Shown here: in pieces, positions 15,086 through 23,295 of the stretch
Layout of the letters: every line of letters starts with the position of its first letter
How positions within the stretch are numbered: the stretch's first letter is position 1
From: CAIOSQ01 sp044359885
GTDB taxonomy: Bacteria; Pseudomonadota; Alphaproteobacteria; CACIAM-22H2
Reading direction: 5' to 3'
Assembly: GCA_044359885.1 (NCBI GenBank)
Contig: JBIKLI010000013.1
Span: 1 to 30,478 of the forward strand
DNA length: 30,478 nt
Translations under genes and position numbers: made by a program
Notes under the pieces: model-generated
The model's input: the letters and a program-made list of their open reading frames with translations, nothing else
Database searches by the model: none
Told to the model about the DNA's origin: nothing

Positions 15086-15943
15086 ATGACGGACGACCGA
15101 CGCGCGCGGGTCCTGCTGACCCCGGCGCAGCTCATGGCGGCGATCGACGGCGACGCGCCGCCCGCGATCCTCGCGGTGCAGTCGGTCAATCCCTATACCG
15201 GGCGGATCTCGGAGCGCGGCCGGCGCGTGCCGGGCGCCGTCGATGCCGAGGTCTATACCGATTTCTGCGGCCCGCCGAGCGCAACGGGCGGACAGCGGCC
15301 GCTGCCGGACATCGCCGCGCTGCAGGCCAACGCACGGCGCTGGGGCCTGAGCCGGGACCGCATGGTGGTGGTCTACGACGACGACCGCAACATGACCGCG
15401 GCGCGCGCGTGGTGGGTGCTGCGCTGGGCGGGCCTGCCGGACGTGCGCGTGCTCGATGGCGGCCTGCCGGCGTGGCTCGCCGCGGGCATGCCGGTCGCGC
15501 ATGCGCCCGGGCGGCCGGCGCCGAGCGTCGTCGACCTGTCGCCTGGCCACATGCCCGAACTCGACGCCGATGCGTGCCTCGCTCTCGCACGCCGCGGGGT
15601 GCTGCTCGACGCGCGGATCCGCCCCAACTACATCGGCGGCCGTCCGGTGCCGGGGCAGCCGGCGCGCGGCCATATCCCCGGGGCCCTCAGCGTTCCGGCC
15701 CATGACAACTTCACCGATCCCGGGCCGTTCACGGACAGCGAGACGCTGGCCGAGCTCTATCGCGGCCTCGGCGCCGATGGCGCACGCCCGGTCGGCGTCT
15801 ATTGCGGCGCCGGCATGTCTGCGGCGGTCACCGTTCTCGCGCTCGCCGCCGTCGGGATCGAGGCCGGCCTCTATGTCGGCTCGTGGTCGGCCTGGGCCAG
15901 CGATCCCCAACGCCCTGTCGCGACCGGCGCCGGTCCCGGCTGA
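15086..15943 (+). CDS. thiosulfate/3-mercaptopyruvate sulfurtransferase, two rhodanese domains
   Basis: Transfers sulfane sulfur from 3-mercaptopyruvate or thiosulfate to a thiol or cyanide acceptor. 285 residues, the normal two-domain length: an inactive N-terminal rhodanese domain (about 10-138, with VVVYDDDRNMTAARAWW and VRVLDGGLPAW) and an active C-terminal one (about 155-282). The catalytic cysteine is C240 in VYCGAGMSA; a CGxGxxA loop is nearer to mercaptopyruvate sulfurtransferase (CGSGVTA) than to thiosulfate sulfurtransferase (CRKGVTA), though the loop is not identical. Start ATG 15086 has GGGGG seven bases upstream; the ATG at 15081 is out of frame. No signal peptide, so cytosolic. 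It sits between the halves of an ABC transporter locus, which fits a sulfur-compound pathway. Confidence 0.9.
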   Translation: MTDDRRARVLLTPAQLMAAIDGDAPPAILAVQSVNPYTGRISERGRRVPGAVDAEVYTDFCGPPSATGGQRPLPDIAALQANARRWGLSRDRMVVVYDDDRNMTAARAWWVLRWAGLPDVRVLDGGLPAWLAAGMPVAHAPGRPAPSVVDLSPGHMPELDADACLALARRGVLLDARIRPNYIGGRPVPGQPARGHIPGALSVPAHDNFTDPGPFTDSETLAELYRGLGADGARPVGVYCGAGMSAAVTVLALAAVGIEAGLYVGSWSAWASDPQRPVATGAGPG

Positions 15944-15962
15944 CGCTCCGCCGTGGCGCGCC

Positions 15963-15992
15963 TTGCCGCCACGCTGCTGCGCTTGTTATTGA
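15963..15992 (+). promoter_or_regulatory. possible promoter for the transporter operon
   Basis: TTGCCG (15963-15968), 18 bases, TATTGA (15987-15992), about 53 bases before the binding-protein start. The -10 matches only in its first three bases. The gap 15944-16044 holds nothing else recognisable. Confidence 0.3.
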
Positions 15993-16044
15993 TGCGTCCG
16001 GGGGAGGCGTCACGCTGGCGCCGTTTCTTTCCAGGGGGAAATCA

Positions 16045-17607
16045 ATGTCGTTCTCACGCCGTCGCCTCGCCGCGACACTCGCGGCGTCGCTCTTCGCTGC
16101 GCCGGTCCTGGCACAGACGCCCGATCCCGCGCGTACGCTGGTCGTCGCGGTGCCGTCCGATGCCGTCGGGCTGGAACCCGGCGCCAACCGCGCCGAGCCG
16201 ATCGGCAGCGAGGTCATCCTCAACGTCTTCGACACGCTGGTCGCCTGGACGCCGCCCGATTTCGCTGCGCTCGAAGGGCGCCTCGCGACGCGCTGGACGG
16301 TGTCGGCGGACGGGAAGAGCTTCGAGTTCGAACTGCGCGAAGGCGTGAAGTTCCACGACGGGACCGATTTCGACGCGGCGGCGGTGAAGTTCTCGCTCGA
16401 GCGCACCAAGGCGATGAATCCCTTCGCCCAGGCCTCGTTCAACCTCATCTCCGAGATCGCGGTCGTGTCGCCGCGCGTCGTGCGGATCTCGTTGAGCGAA
16501 CCCTATCCCGCCTTCCTGTCGATCCTGGCGCAGCCGCAATCGGCGATCGTCAGCCCGGCGGCCGTGGCGCGACATGGGGAACAATTCGCGGTCAACCCCG
16601 TCGGCACCGGGCCTTTCGTGTTCCGCGCGCGCCAGGCCGACACGAACATCGTCCTCGACGCCAATCCGGCCTATTTCCGCGGCGCGCCCAAGGTCGACCG
16701 TCTGGTCTATCGCATCATCCCGAACGCCTCGACGCGCCGGCTTGAGCTCGAGAACGGCGGGGTCGACATCATCCAGCAGGCGGGCCAGCTGGCGGCGATC
16801 CCGTCCGAGACGATCCAGGCGCTGCGCAACAACCGCAACGTCGCCATCATCGAGGTGCCGAGCCAGATCATCCGCCAGCTGGAATTCAACAACAAGAAGA
16901 CGACCGGTCCCTTCGCCGACATCCGCGTGCGCCGGGCGGTCATGCATGCGATCGACTATGACGGCCTGCTCCAGGGCGTGTTCGGCAACACCGCGGACCG
17001 CGTCTACGGGCCGCTGACCTCGAACAGCTGGGCCTTCAATCCCAGGATCCGCGATCTGGCGCCGAAATACGATCCGGCCCAGGCGCGCCGGCTGCTCGCC
17101 GAGGCCGGCGTGCGTCCGGGATCGCTGACCGTGCCGCTCTACACGTTCCAGGGCGCGCTCTGGGGAGCGGTCGCGACCTTCGTCCAGGCCAATCTCGCGG
17201 ATGTCGGGATCAACGTGACGATCCAGCAGACCGAGTTCCCGGCGCTGCGCGCGCTGCACACGAGCGGCAATTTCGACATCGCGCTCGATGGCCGCCAGCC
17301 CTGGTACAACGACCCCGACGCCCATATCACGATCGGCTATCTGTCCTCGCTCGCCGACAGCGCGATGACCTTCCGCTTCCCGAAGGACGATGCGCTCGAC
17401 GCGGCGATCCTGAAGGCGCAGCAGACGGTCTCGATGGAGGAACGCAAGGCGCTCTACTTCAAGCTGCAGGAAGACATCCTGGCGCGCGCCCCGGGAGCCT
17501 TCCTCTTCAGCCCGAAGCTGATCGTCTTCGCGCGGGCCAATGTCCGCGGCCTGGTCATCAACAGCGCGCCGCCGCTGACCGAGTACTGGAGCGTCGCCAA
17601 GCAGTGA
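16045..17607 (+). CDS. ABC transporter substrate-binding protein, family 5 (secreted)
   Basis: Periplasmic receptor that delivers peptides or similar solutes to the DppBC-type permease encoded next. 520 residues, typical for SBP_bac_5. An N-terminal signal peptide is clear: basic MSFSRRR, hydrophobic AATLAASLFAAP, likely cleavage after VLA (residue 23). Mature-domain hallmarks include NVFDTLVAW, the WTVSADGKSFEFELREGVKFHDGT strand pair (family marker around 90-115), VGTGPFVF, and RRAVMHAIDYDGLLQGVFG. There is no lipobox cysteine, so it is soluble. Start ATG 16045 is preceded by CAGGGGGAAA. The ligand cannot be read from the sequence; glutathione, di/oligopeptides, opines and other amines are all bound by this family. 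Confidence 0.93.
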   Translation: MSFSRRRLAATLAASLFAAPVLAQTPDPARTLVVAVPSDAVGLEPGANRAEPIGSEVILNVFDTLVAWTPPDFAALEGRLATRWTVSADGKSFEFELREGVKFHDGTDFDAAAVKFSLERTKAMNPFAQASFNLISEIAVVSPRVVRISLSEPYPAFLSILAQPQSAIVSPAAVARHGEQFAVNPVGTGPFVFRARQADTNIVLDANPAYFRGAPKVDRLVYRIIPNASTRRLELENGGVDIIQQAGQLAAIPSETIQALRNNRNVAIIEVPSQIIRQLEFNNKKTTGPFADIRVRRAVMHAIDYDGLLQGVFGNTADRVYGPLTSNSWAFNPRIRDLAPKYDPAQARRLLAEAGVRPGSLTVPLYTFQGALWGAVATFVQANLADVGINVTIQQTEFPALRALHTSGNFDIALDGRQPWYNDPDAHITIGYLSSLADSAMTFRFPKDDALDAAILKAQQTVSMEERKALYFKLQEDILARAPGAFLFSPKLIVFARANVRGLVINSAPPLTEYWSVAKQ

Positions 17608-17647
17608 CCGGAACCCGCACGGGCGGGCGCGGGCGGACCCTGGCGAC

Positions 17648-18655
17648 ATGAGATTCGTCGCCGGGCGGCTGGCCGCCCTCGTGCCCGTGCTGGCGCTGGT
17701 TCTGGCGATCGTCTTCCTGCTGGTCCGCGCGATCCCCGGCGACCCTGCCGTGGTGCTGCTCGGACCCGGGGCGACGGAGGCGCAGATCGCGGCGCTGCGC
17801 GGCCAGCTGCGCCTCGACCTGCCGGCGCCGCTGCAGTTCCTGGAATATCTCGCCGCCCTGGCGCGTGGGGACCTGGGCCTGTCGCTCAAGACCGGCGAGC
17901 CCGTGCTGCGCGAGATCCTGTTGCGGCTGCCGGCGACTGTCGAACTGACCGTGCTGGCGACGCTGGCGGCCGTGCTGGCCGGCATCCCGCTCGGCGTCGT
18001 CTGCGCGACCCGCGCCAACGGGCCACTCGACCATGCGCTGCGCCTGGTGTCGCTGGTCGGCGTGTCCGTCCCGGCCTTCCTGCTGGCGCTGGTCCTGCAG
18101 CTGGTCTTCGCCAACTGGCTCGGCTGGCTGCCGGTGTCCGGCCGGACGAGCGCGCTTGCGCTCGATCCGCCGATCACCGGCTTTGCGGTGCTCGATGCGC
18201 TGCTGCGCGGCGACGCGGCGGCGGCGCGCAGCGCGCTCGCCCATCTGGTCTTGCCCTGCGCCGTGCTTGCGGCGTTCCTCGCGGCGACGCTGGGGCGCTA
18301 TGTGCGCAACAGCATGCTCGAGACGCTGGGCGAGGATTTCGTGCGCACCGCGCGCGCCAAGGGCATGGTCCGCGCGCGGGTCGTCTATGTCCATGCGCTG
18401 CGCAACGCGCTGCTGCCGGCGGTGACGGTCATCGGCCTCAAATCCGCGGAGATGCTGGGTGGGGCGATCCTGACCGAGACGATCTTCGCGTGGCCCGGCA
18501 TCGGTCGCTACATGTTCGAGGCGATCCGCAACCGCGACTTTCCAGTGATCCAGGGCACGACGCTGGTCTTCGCGCTGATCTACGTGACCATGTCCCTGGT
18601 CGTCGACCTGATCCACGCCGCGCTCGATCCGCGCGTGCGCAAGCGGCTGCGGTGA
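17648..18655 (+). CDS. ABC transporter permease, DppB/GsiC type
   Basis: Inner-membrane half-channel of the peptide-type importer, 335 residues. Six hydrophobic segments are apparent (about 9-27, 98-120, 134-156, 200-217, 255-280, 302-325). The long periplasmic loop after helix 1 carries the family motif RAIPGDPAVVLLGPGAT (27-43), and the cytoplasmic EAA coupling loop reads RTARAKGM ... HALRNALLP (233-257), which docks on the ATPase. Also typical are TETIFAWPGIGRYMFEAI and the C-terminal LDPRVR. It follows the binding protein after 40 bases, and its stop is overlapped by, or adjoins, the next permease gene. Pairs with the DppC-type protein as a heterodimer. Confidence 0.94.
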   Translation: MRFVAGRLAALVPVLALVLAIVFLLVRAIPGDPAVVLLGPGATEAQIAALRGQLRLDLPAPLQFLEYLAALARGDLGLSLKTGEPVLREILLRLPATVELTVLATLAAVLAGIPLGVVCATRANGPLDHALRLVSLVGVSVPAFLLALVLQLVFANWLGWLPVSGRTSALALDPPITGFAVLDALLRGDAAAARSALAHLVLPCAVLAAFLAATLGRYVRNSMLETLGEDFVRTARAKGMVRARVVYVHALRNALLPAVTVIGLKSAEMLGGAILTETIFAWPGIGRYMFEAIRNRDFPVIQGTTLVFALIYVTMSLVVDLIHAALDPRVRKRLR

Positions 18656-18663
18656 TCGGCGCC

Positions 18664-19500
18664 ATGGCCGGCTTCGCGGCGTTCCTGAGGACCAACCGGC
18701 TGGCGGCGCTCGGCTTCGCGCTGCTGGCGGCCATCCTGGTCTGCGTGATCGCCGGGCCGCTGGTCTACGAGGTCTCGCCGACGCGACTCAACATCCTCAA
18801 GCGCCTCGCCCCGCCGGGCGCGGAGTTCTGGCTCGGCACGGATTCGCTTGGCCGCGACGTGCTCGCCCGCGTGCTGCATGGCGGCCGCGTCACGCTGGTG
18901 GTGGGCTGCGGCGTGGTCGCGCTCGCCTTCGTCGCCGGCGCCACGATCGGCATGGTCTCGGGCTTCGCGGGCGGCTGGATCGACGCGGTCGTGATGCGCC
19001 TCGCCGACGCGATGCTGTCCTTTCCCTCCCTGGTGCTGGCGATCGCGCTGGCCGCCGCCTTCGGCCCCAGCCTGGAGAACGCGATGCTGGCGGTCGCGAT
19101 CACCCTGACGCCTCAATTCGCGCGCGTGGCGCGCGCCCAGGCGGTCAGCGTCTCGGCGCGTCCCTATGTCGAGGCCGCGGTGACGCTGGGTCTCCCCCGG
19201 CGCCGGATCCTGCTGCGCTACGTGTTCGCCAATGGTCTCGGGCCGCTCTTCGTCCAGGCGACGCTGGCGCTGGGGGCGGCGATACTGCAGACGGCCTCGC
19301 TCGGCTTTCTCGGCCTCGGCGCGCAACCGCCGGCCGCCGAATGGGGGGCCGACGTCTCGATCAATCTCGACTTCGTGCGCAGCGCGCCCTGGGTGGCGCT
19401 GGCGCCGGGCGCCGGGATCCTGCTCGCGGTCATGGCCTTCAACCTGATCGGCGACGGCCTCGCCGAATGGCTCGATCCGCGCCGTCGCCCGGCGCTCTGA
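18664..19500 (+). CDS. ABC transporter permease, DppC/GsiD type
   Basis: Second half of the channel, 278 residues. Hallmarks: WLGTDSLGRDVLARVLHGGR (the DppC periplasmic motif, about 55-74), SFPSLVLAIALAAAFG, the EAA loop AVTLGLPRRRILLRYV, SLGFLGLGAQPPAAEWG, and the end motif AFNLIGDGLAEWLDPRRRP. An N-terminal cytoplasmic stub and a first helix (about 12-33) are present, but the stub is short compared with E. coli DppC. Start: ATG 18664 is listed; a GTG at 18652 overlapping the dppB-like stop (GTGA) would add four residues and is equally acceptable, as neither has a strong ribosome site. Its TGA stop is in the same reading frame as the next gene, seven codons upstream of that ATG. Confidence 0.94.
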   Translation: MAGFAAFLRTNRLAALGFALLAAILVCVIAGPLVYEVSPTRLNILKRLAPPGAEFWLGTDSLGRDVLARVLHGGRVTLVVGCGVVALAFVAGATIGMVSGFAGGWIDAVVMRLADAMLSFPSLVLAIALAAAFGPSLENAMLAVAITLTPQFARVARAQAVSVSARPYVEAAVTLGLPRRRILLRYVFANGLGPLFVQATLALGAAILQTASLGFLGLGAQPPAAEWGADVSINLDFVRSAPWVALAPGAGILLAVMAFNLIGDGLAEWLDPRRRPAL

Positions 19501-19518
19501 CGACAGGATGACCCGCCG

Positions 19519-20913
19519 ATGACCGGACTCTCGATCGCGCTCGCCAAGGTCGACGCCCTGCCGGCGACGCGCGTCACCGACGACACCAGCATCCTCACGC
19601 TCAAGCGGCTGGCCTTCGAGCCGCTGGTGACCTGGGACGACGGCCATGCGCGGCCGGGCCTGTTCGGCGCCTGGGAGCACGACGCGACCGGACGGCGCTG
19701 GACGTTTCGTCTGCGCGACGACGCGGCCTTCCATGACGGCACAAGGGTCGTCGCCGGCCATGTGCTGGATTTCGTCGCGGGCATCCTCGATTCGGTCGAC
19801 ATGTTCGGGATGCGCTGGTCCTACGCGCGCTATCTGGCGCGCACCCGCCTGTCCGCGCCCGACAGCCGGACCGTCCGGGTCGAGAGCGAGCATCCCTTCG
19901 CAGACATCCTCGACGTCTTTTCCGAGTTCTACCTTCCGCGTCTCGCCGCCGATGGCCGCGCCACGCTGGGGACCGGCCCCTACCGGATCGCCGAGCTGGC
20001 CGCGGGCGCGCGGGCGGTTCTCGAGGCGGCGGGGCCGGGGCCGGCGCCCGGCGGGGTGACGCGGATCGCGCTCGATTGCGTGCCGGATGCCGAGTCGCGC
20101 TGGCATCGTCTGCGCGAGGGCCGCGCCGATGCGGCGATGCAGCTCGAGCACATGGACACGCCGCCGGCGCGCGACGACCAGTGGCGCTGGCTGACGGCGA
20201 CCAGCACCTTGTCGGTGATGTACTACCTGAATTGCCTCGCCGGTCCCTTCGCCGCGCCGTCGTTGCGACTGGCGGCGAATCTGGCGGTCGACAAGGACGC
20301 GCTGGTGCGCGAGGTGTTCCATGGCCTCGCGGTGCCCTCCTCGACCGTCGTCAGCCCGGCGCATCTGGGCATGGGCGCGGCGGGGATTTCGCCTATCCCC
20401 TGCGATCCCGGCAAGGCGCGCGCGCTGGTCGATGCGGCCGCGCCGTCGCGCGATCTGCTGCTGCGGACCCCGACCCACATGCCCGAGCGGTCGCCGGAGA
20501 TCAGCCGCTTCGTCGCCGCCGCGCTCGAGCGCATCGGCTTCCGGGTCACGATCGAGACCGAGGCGGACCGGCCCGAATATGCGCGGCAGGTCGGACGCAA
20601 GCGCATCGGCGATCTCGCGATCTTCGACTCATCGCCGCACAGCACCTTCCGCGTGCTCGACGACAAGATCTCCAGCGCGCAGCGGGCGGTCTGGTGGCAG
20701 GGCTATCACGACGACGAGGTCCAGGCGCTGATCGCGGCCGCCAACGATGCGCTCGCGCCGGCGGCGCGCGCGGCCGCCTATGGCGCGTGTCTGCGGCGGC
20801 TGCGGCAGAATCCGCCCTGGCTCTACCTCGTCCACCCCATCGCCTTGGCCGCAGCGCGGCGCGGCGCGCCCCCGCTCGCGCTCGACGCCAAGGGCACGCT
20901 CGGCATCGGTTGA
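19519..20913 (+). CDS. family 5 substrate-binding protein without signal peptide
   Basis: 464 residues of SBP_bac_5 fold: LKRLAFEPLVTWDDG, WTFRLRDDAAFHDGTRV (family marker), LGTGPYRI, MYYLNCLAGPF ... LRLAANLAVDKDALVREVFHG and a C-terminal AAYGACLRRLRQNPPWLYL. Unlike the first binding protein it starts directly in the mature fold (MTGLSIALAKVDALPATRV): there is no basic-hydrophobic leader. An in-frame TGA (the stop of the preceding permease, 19498-19500) lies seven codons upstream, so no longer start with a leader is possible. As read, it should stay in the cytosol and cannot serve the importer as a normal periplasmic receptor. Cytosolic family members exist as sensor domains (as in SgrR, which also has a DNA-binding domain lacking here). 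Start ATG 19519 has CAGGA upstream. Overall shorter than the secreted paralogue. Confidence 0.88.
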   Translation: MTGLSIALAKVDALPATRVTDDTSILTLKRLAFEPLVTWDDGHARPGLFGAWEHDATGRRWTFRLRDDAAFHDGTRVVAGHVLDFVAGILDSVDMFGMRWSYARYLARTRLSAPDSRTVRVESEHPFADILDVFSEFYLPRLAADGRATLGTGPYRIAELAAGARAVLEAAGPGPAPGGVTRIALDCVPDAESRWHRLREGRADAAMQLEHMDTPPARDDQWRWLTATSTLSVMYYLNCLAGPFAAPSLRLAANLAVDKDALVREVFHGLAVPSSTVVSPAHLGMGAAGISPIPCDPGKARALVDAAAPSRDLLLRTPTHMPERSPEISRFVAAALERIGFRVTIETEADRPEYARQVGRKRIGDLAIFDSSPHSTFRVLDDKISSAQRAVWWQGYHDDEVQALIAAANDALAPAARAAAYGACLRRLRQNPPWLYLVHPIALAAARRGAPPLALDAKGTLGIG

Positions 20914-20935
20914 CGCCCTTTTCCGGAGAGTTCCC

Positions 20936-21319
20936 ATGAAGACCGACTATGCGATCACGTTCTTCTATTACGAGGACATCGGACCGATCGCGCGCTTCTA
21001 CGAACAGGTCCTGGGCTTCGAACTGGTCCTCGACCAGGGGCTGGCGCGCATCTACAGGGTGGCGCCGAATTCCTATTTCGGCATCGTCGATGGCAATCGC
21101 GGCCACCTGCGCCACCAGCCGCAGAGTGCGGCGCTGTTCACCATCGTGGCCGAAGACGTCGCCGGCTGGCATGCGAAGCTGGAGGCGGCCGGCGTGCCCG
21201 GGCTGACGGCGCTGCAGCGCGGCCGATTCTGCGACCATTTCTTCTTCCGCGATCCGGCCGGCTACGCGCTGGAGATCCAGCGCTTCCATGATCCGGCCGT
21301 GGCCGCGCTGTTCCGATGA
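20936..21319 (+). CDS. VOC superfamily protein (glyoxalase/bleomycin-resistance fold)
   Basis: Small protein of 127 residues with one vicinal-oxygen-chelate repeat pair: YAITFFYYEDIGPIARFYEQ at the start, LGFELVLDQGLARIYRV, then SAALFTIVAEDVAGWHAKLE and the closing FFFRDPAGYALEIQRF. The last motif carries the glutamate that is a metal ligand in many members, but the first strand lacks the usual histidine, so it may bind a ligand without metal catalysis. Start ATG 20936 has GGAGAG eight bases upstream; the longer frame to 20747 overlaps the preceding gene and is not used. It lies 22 bases after the cytosolic binding protein, and its TGA overlaps the next gene's ATG by 4 bases, so it is expressed with both. 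Function unknown. Confidence 0.86.
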   Translation: MKTDYAITFFYYEDIGPIARFYEQVLGFELVLDQGLARIYRVAPNSYFGIVDGNRGHLRHQPQSAALFTIVAEDVAGWHAKLEAAGVPGLTALQRGRFCDHFFFRDPAGYALEIQRFHDPAVAALFR

Positions 21320-23295
21320 GCGACGCCGACGCGGCCTGGCGCGACGCAGCCCGCGCCTTCGCCGCGCGCCATCGCGACGCCCTGGCGGCGCCCCTCGACA
21401 CGCCGCTGCCGCGGCTGGTCGCCTATACGCGCGAGGACAAGGCGGCGAAGGGGCTGCGCAGCCTGCGGGAGCGCCGGGACGCGCCCGAGCCGCCGTTGCA
21501 CTTCACCGCGCTGGAGATGCTTCAGGACGAGCGCGCCCTGCTGCTGACGGCGCCGGCGGGCGGGGGGCGGACCACGCTGGCGCTGCAGATCGGCCTGGCC
21601 TTCGCCGCGGCGCTGTCGGGCGACGCGCCCGGCGCCGCGGCGGCGCCGCCGGTCCGCAACGACCGGGGTGACGCCGCGCCGGAGCGATGGACGCTGGGGC
21701 CTGTCCTGCCGGCGCTGGTCAATGCCCTGCCGGGGATGACGCTCGGGCGGATTGTCGATGCCGCCGGCGACGCGTTCGGCGCGGCGCTGCGCGCGGGCGA
21801 GGCCGGGCCGCTGCCGATTCTGATCGTCGACGACGCGGAGGCGCTTCGGGACGGCTGGCCCGACGTCGCTGCGGACTTGCCGGGAATGCTGACGGCGCAT
21901 CCGCGCCTGCGGCTGCTGTTCCTCGGCGAGGCGCGCGAGACCGGGGGCTGGCGCCTGCCCGGGGGGCTCGCGCGGCACGCCCTGACCGGCCTGCCGGTCG
22001 CACAGAGGCGGCAGGCCCAGGCGTCTTCGGGGCGCCCACCGGCCAGCGATCCGGCCCTGTCTCCGGCGGCGGCCCATCCCGGGATCTTCGCCATGGCACG
22101 GCAGATCGGCCCGATCGGTGCGGCCGCTTCGGCCGAGGACATCGTCGACGCCTGGCTGGCGAGAGCGGCTCCGGGCGCGCCGGCCCCGCTTGCGTGGCTG
22201 GCGCCCCTGGCCGACGCGGCACGGCTGGCGCGTCGCGGCGATCCCGCTCCGGCCGTCGCGCGCTTCGCCGCGGATCCCGCCGGGGCCGGGCCGTTGATCG
22301 AAAGCCTGCTGTCGCGCTGGCGCCACGACGTGGCCCGCACCGTGGCGCTGGTGGGCGCGCTGCTCGACTTGCCGGGCGATGGCGCGCGGCGCGCGGCGCT
22401 CTGCGTCGCGGGGCATGCCGACCGGCTGGCCGGCCTGCGCTCGCGGATCGGCGACGTCCTGCTCGACACCGTGCAGACGGGCGCGTTGCGCCCGGCCGAG
22501 CGGATCGCAGCCGGACGTGCGCTGTCCATTCTGGGCGACCCGCGGGATCTGGAGATCCTGGCGGACATCCCCGGCGGCGCGTTCACGATGGGCTGCGCGT
22601 CGAACCCCAATTCCGCGCCGCCGCATCGCGTGGTCGTCGGATCCTTCCGCATCGGCGCCTATCCGGTGACCAACGCCCGCTACGCCGCGTTCGTGCGCGC
22701 GACGGGGCGGCGCTGGACCTCGCCCGACGGGACCGGCCCGGATCGAGCCAACATGCCGGCGACCGATCTGACCTGGCACGATGCACGGGCCTTCTGCGCG
22801 TGGCTCACGACGAACTGGCGCCGCGAGGGCCGGATCGCCGGGGACCGGTCGGTGCGCCTGCCGTCCGAGCCCGAATGGGAGCGCGCGGCGCGTGGCGACC
22901 AGCCGGCGGCGGCGGACGGCGTCGTCCATCCCTGGGGGCTCGGCTGGGACGACGACCGCGTCAACGGCGAGACGACGGGCGCCAACGATGTCTGCGCCGT
23001 CGGGCTGTTTCCCCGCGGGCGTTCCCCCTATGGGTGCTTCGACATGGCGGGACAGGTCTGGGAATGGTGCCAGACGCTCTGGGGCGAGGACATGGCCCGC
23101 CCGTCCTTCGCCTATCCCTATCGCGACGACGGGCGCGAGGTGGCCGGTGCGCCCGATGCCGTGCGCCGGGTGCTGCGTGGGGGCTGCTTCTCCAGCGGGC
23201 CCGCGAAGGCCAATGTCTCGTATCGCGGCAGCCTGGAGGCCGGCGGGTTCTGGCGCGGCAACGGGTTCCGGATCGTGGTCGCGCGCGACGCGTGA
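21316..23295 (+). CDS. NTPase-like (NACHT-type) protein fused to a C-terminal FGE/SUMF1 domain
   Basis: 659 residues. The N-terminal part resembles a P-loop NTPase: LLLTAPAGGGRTTLALQ places an arginine, R85, at the Walker A lysine position, and LPILIVDDAEAL (166-177) is a Walker B-like strand with D172-D173. The middle (about 240-410) is Ala/Leu-rich and helical, and ends in ERIAAGRALSILGDPRDL, the HEAT-like linker often seen before FGE domains. The C-terminus (418-659) is a formylglycine-generating-enzyme-sulfatase fold: IPGGAFTMG, YPVTNARYAAFV, VRLPSEPEWERAARG, GCFDMAGQVWEWC, RVLRGGCF. The active-site cysteine pair of true FGE, expected shortly after RGG, is absent (it reads FSSGPAKANVSYRG). 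So it is probably a binding or scaffold fold and not an oxidase. The 4-base overlap with the VOC gene implies coupling. Its stop TGA directly abuts the next gene's stop. Domain names are from pattern recognition. Confidence 0.85.
   Translation: MSDADAAWRDAARAFAARHRDALAAPLDTPLPRLVAYTREDKAAKGLRSLRERRDAPEPPLHFTALEMLQDERALLLTAPAGGGRTTLALQIGLAFAAALSGDAPGAAAAPPVRNDRGDAAPERWTLGPVLPALVNALPGMTLGRIVDAAGDAFGAALRAGEAGPLPILIVDDAEALRDGWPDVAADLPGMLTAHPRLRLLFLGEARETGGWRLPGGLARHALTGLPVAQRRQAQASSGRPPASDPALSPAAAHPGIFAMARQIGPIGAAASAEDIVDAWLARAAPGAPAPLAWLAPLADAARLARRGDPAPAVARFAADPAGAGPLIESLLSRWRHDVARTVALVGALLDLPGDGARRAALCVAGHADRLAGLRSRIGDVLLDTVQTGALRPAERIAAGRALSILGDPRDLEILADIPGGAFTMGCASNPNSAPPHRVVVGSFRIGAYPVTNARYAAFVRATGRRWTSPDGTGPDRANMPATDLTWHDARAFCAWLTTNWRREGRIAGDRSVRLPSEPEWERAARGDQPAAADGVVHPWGLGWDDDRVNGETTGANDVCAVGLFPRGRSPYGCFDMAGQVWEWCQTLWGEDMARPSFAYPYRDDGREVAGAPDAVRRVLRGGCFSSGPAKANVSYRGSLEAGGFWRGNGFRIVVARDA

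Noticed and set aside
13298..15910. 870-codon minus-strand frame across the ABC ATPase and sulfurtransferase genes
   Set aside because: It is a shifted frame of the ATPase gene and antisense to the sulfurtransferase; composition is extreme in Arg/Ala/Pro and no motif is recognisable.
19498..19518. Functional fusion of the DppC-type permease and the second binding protein by stop-codon read-through
   Set aside because: The permease C-terminus is cytoplasmic in this family, so a fused receptor would be on the wrong side. There is no special context around the TGA, and an ATG with a ribosome site follows.
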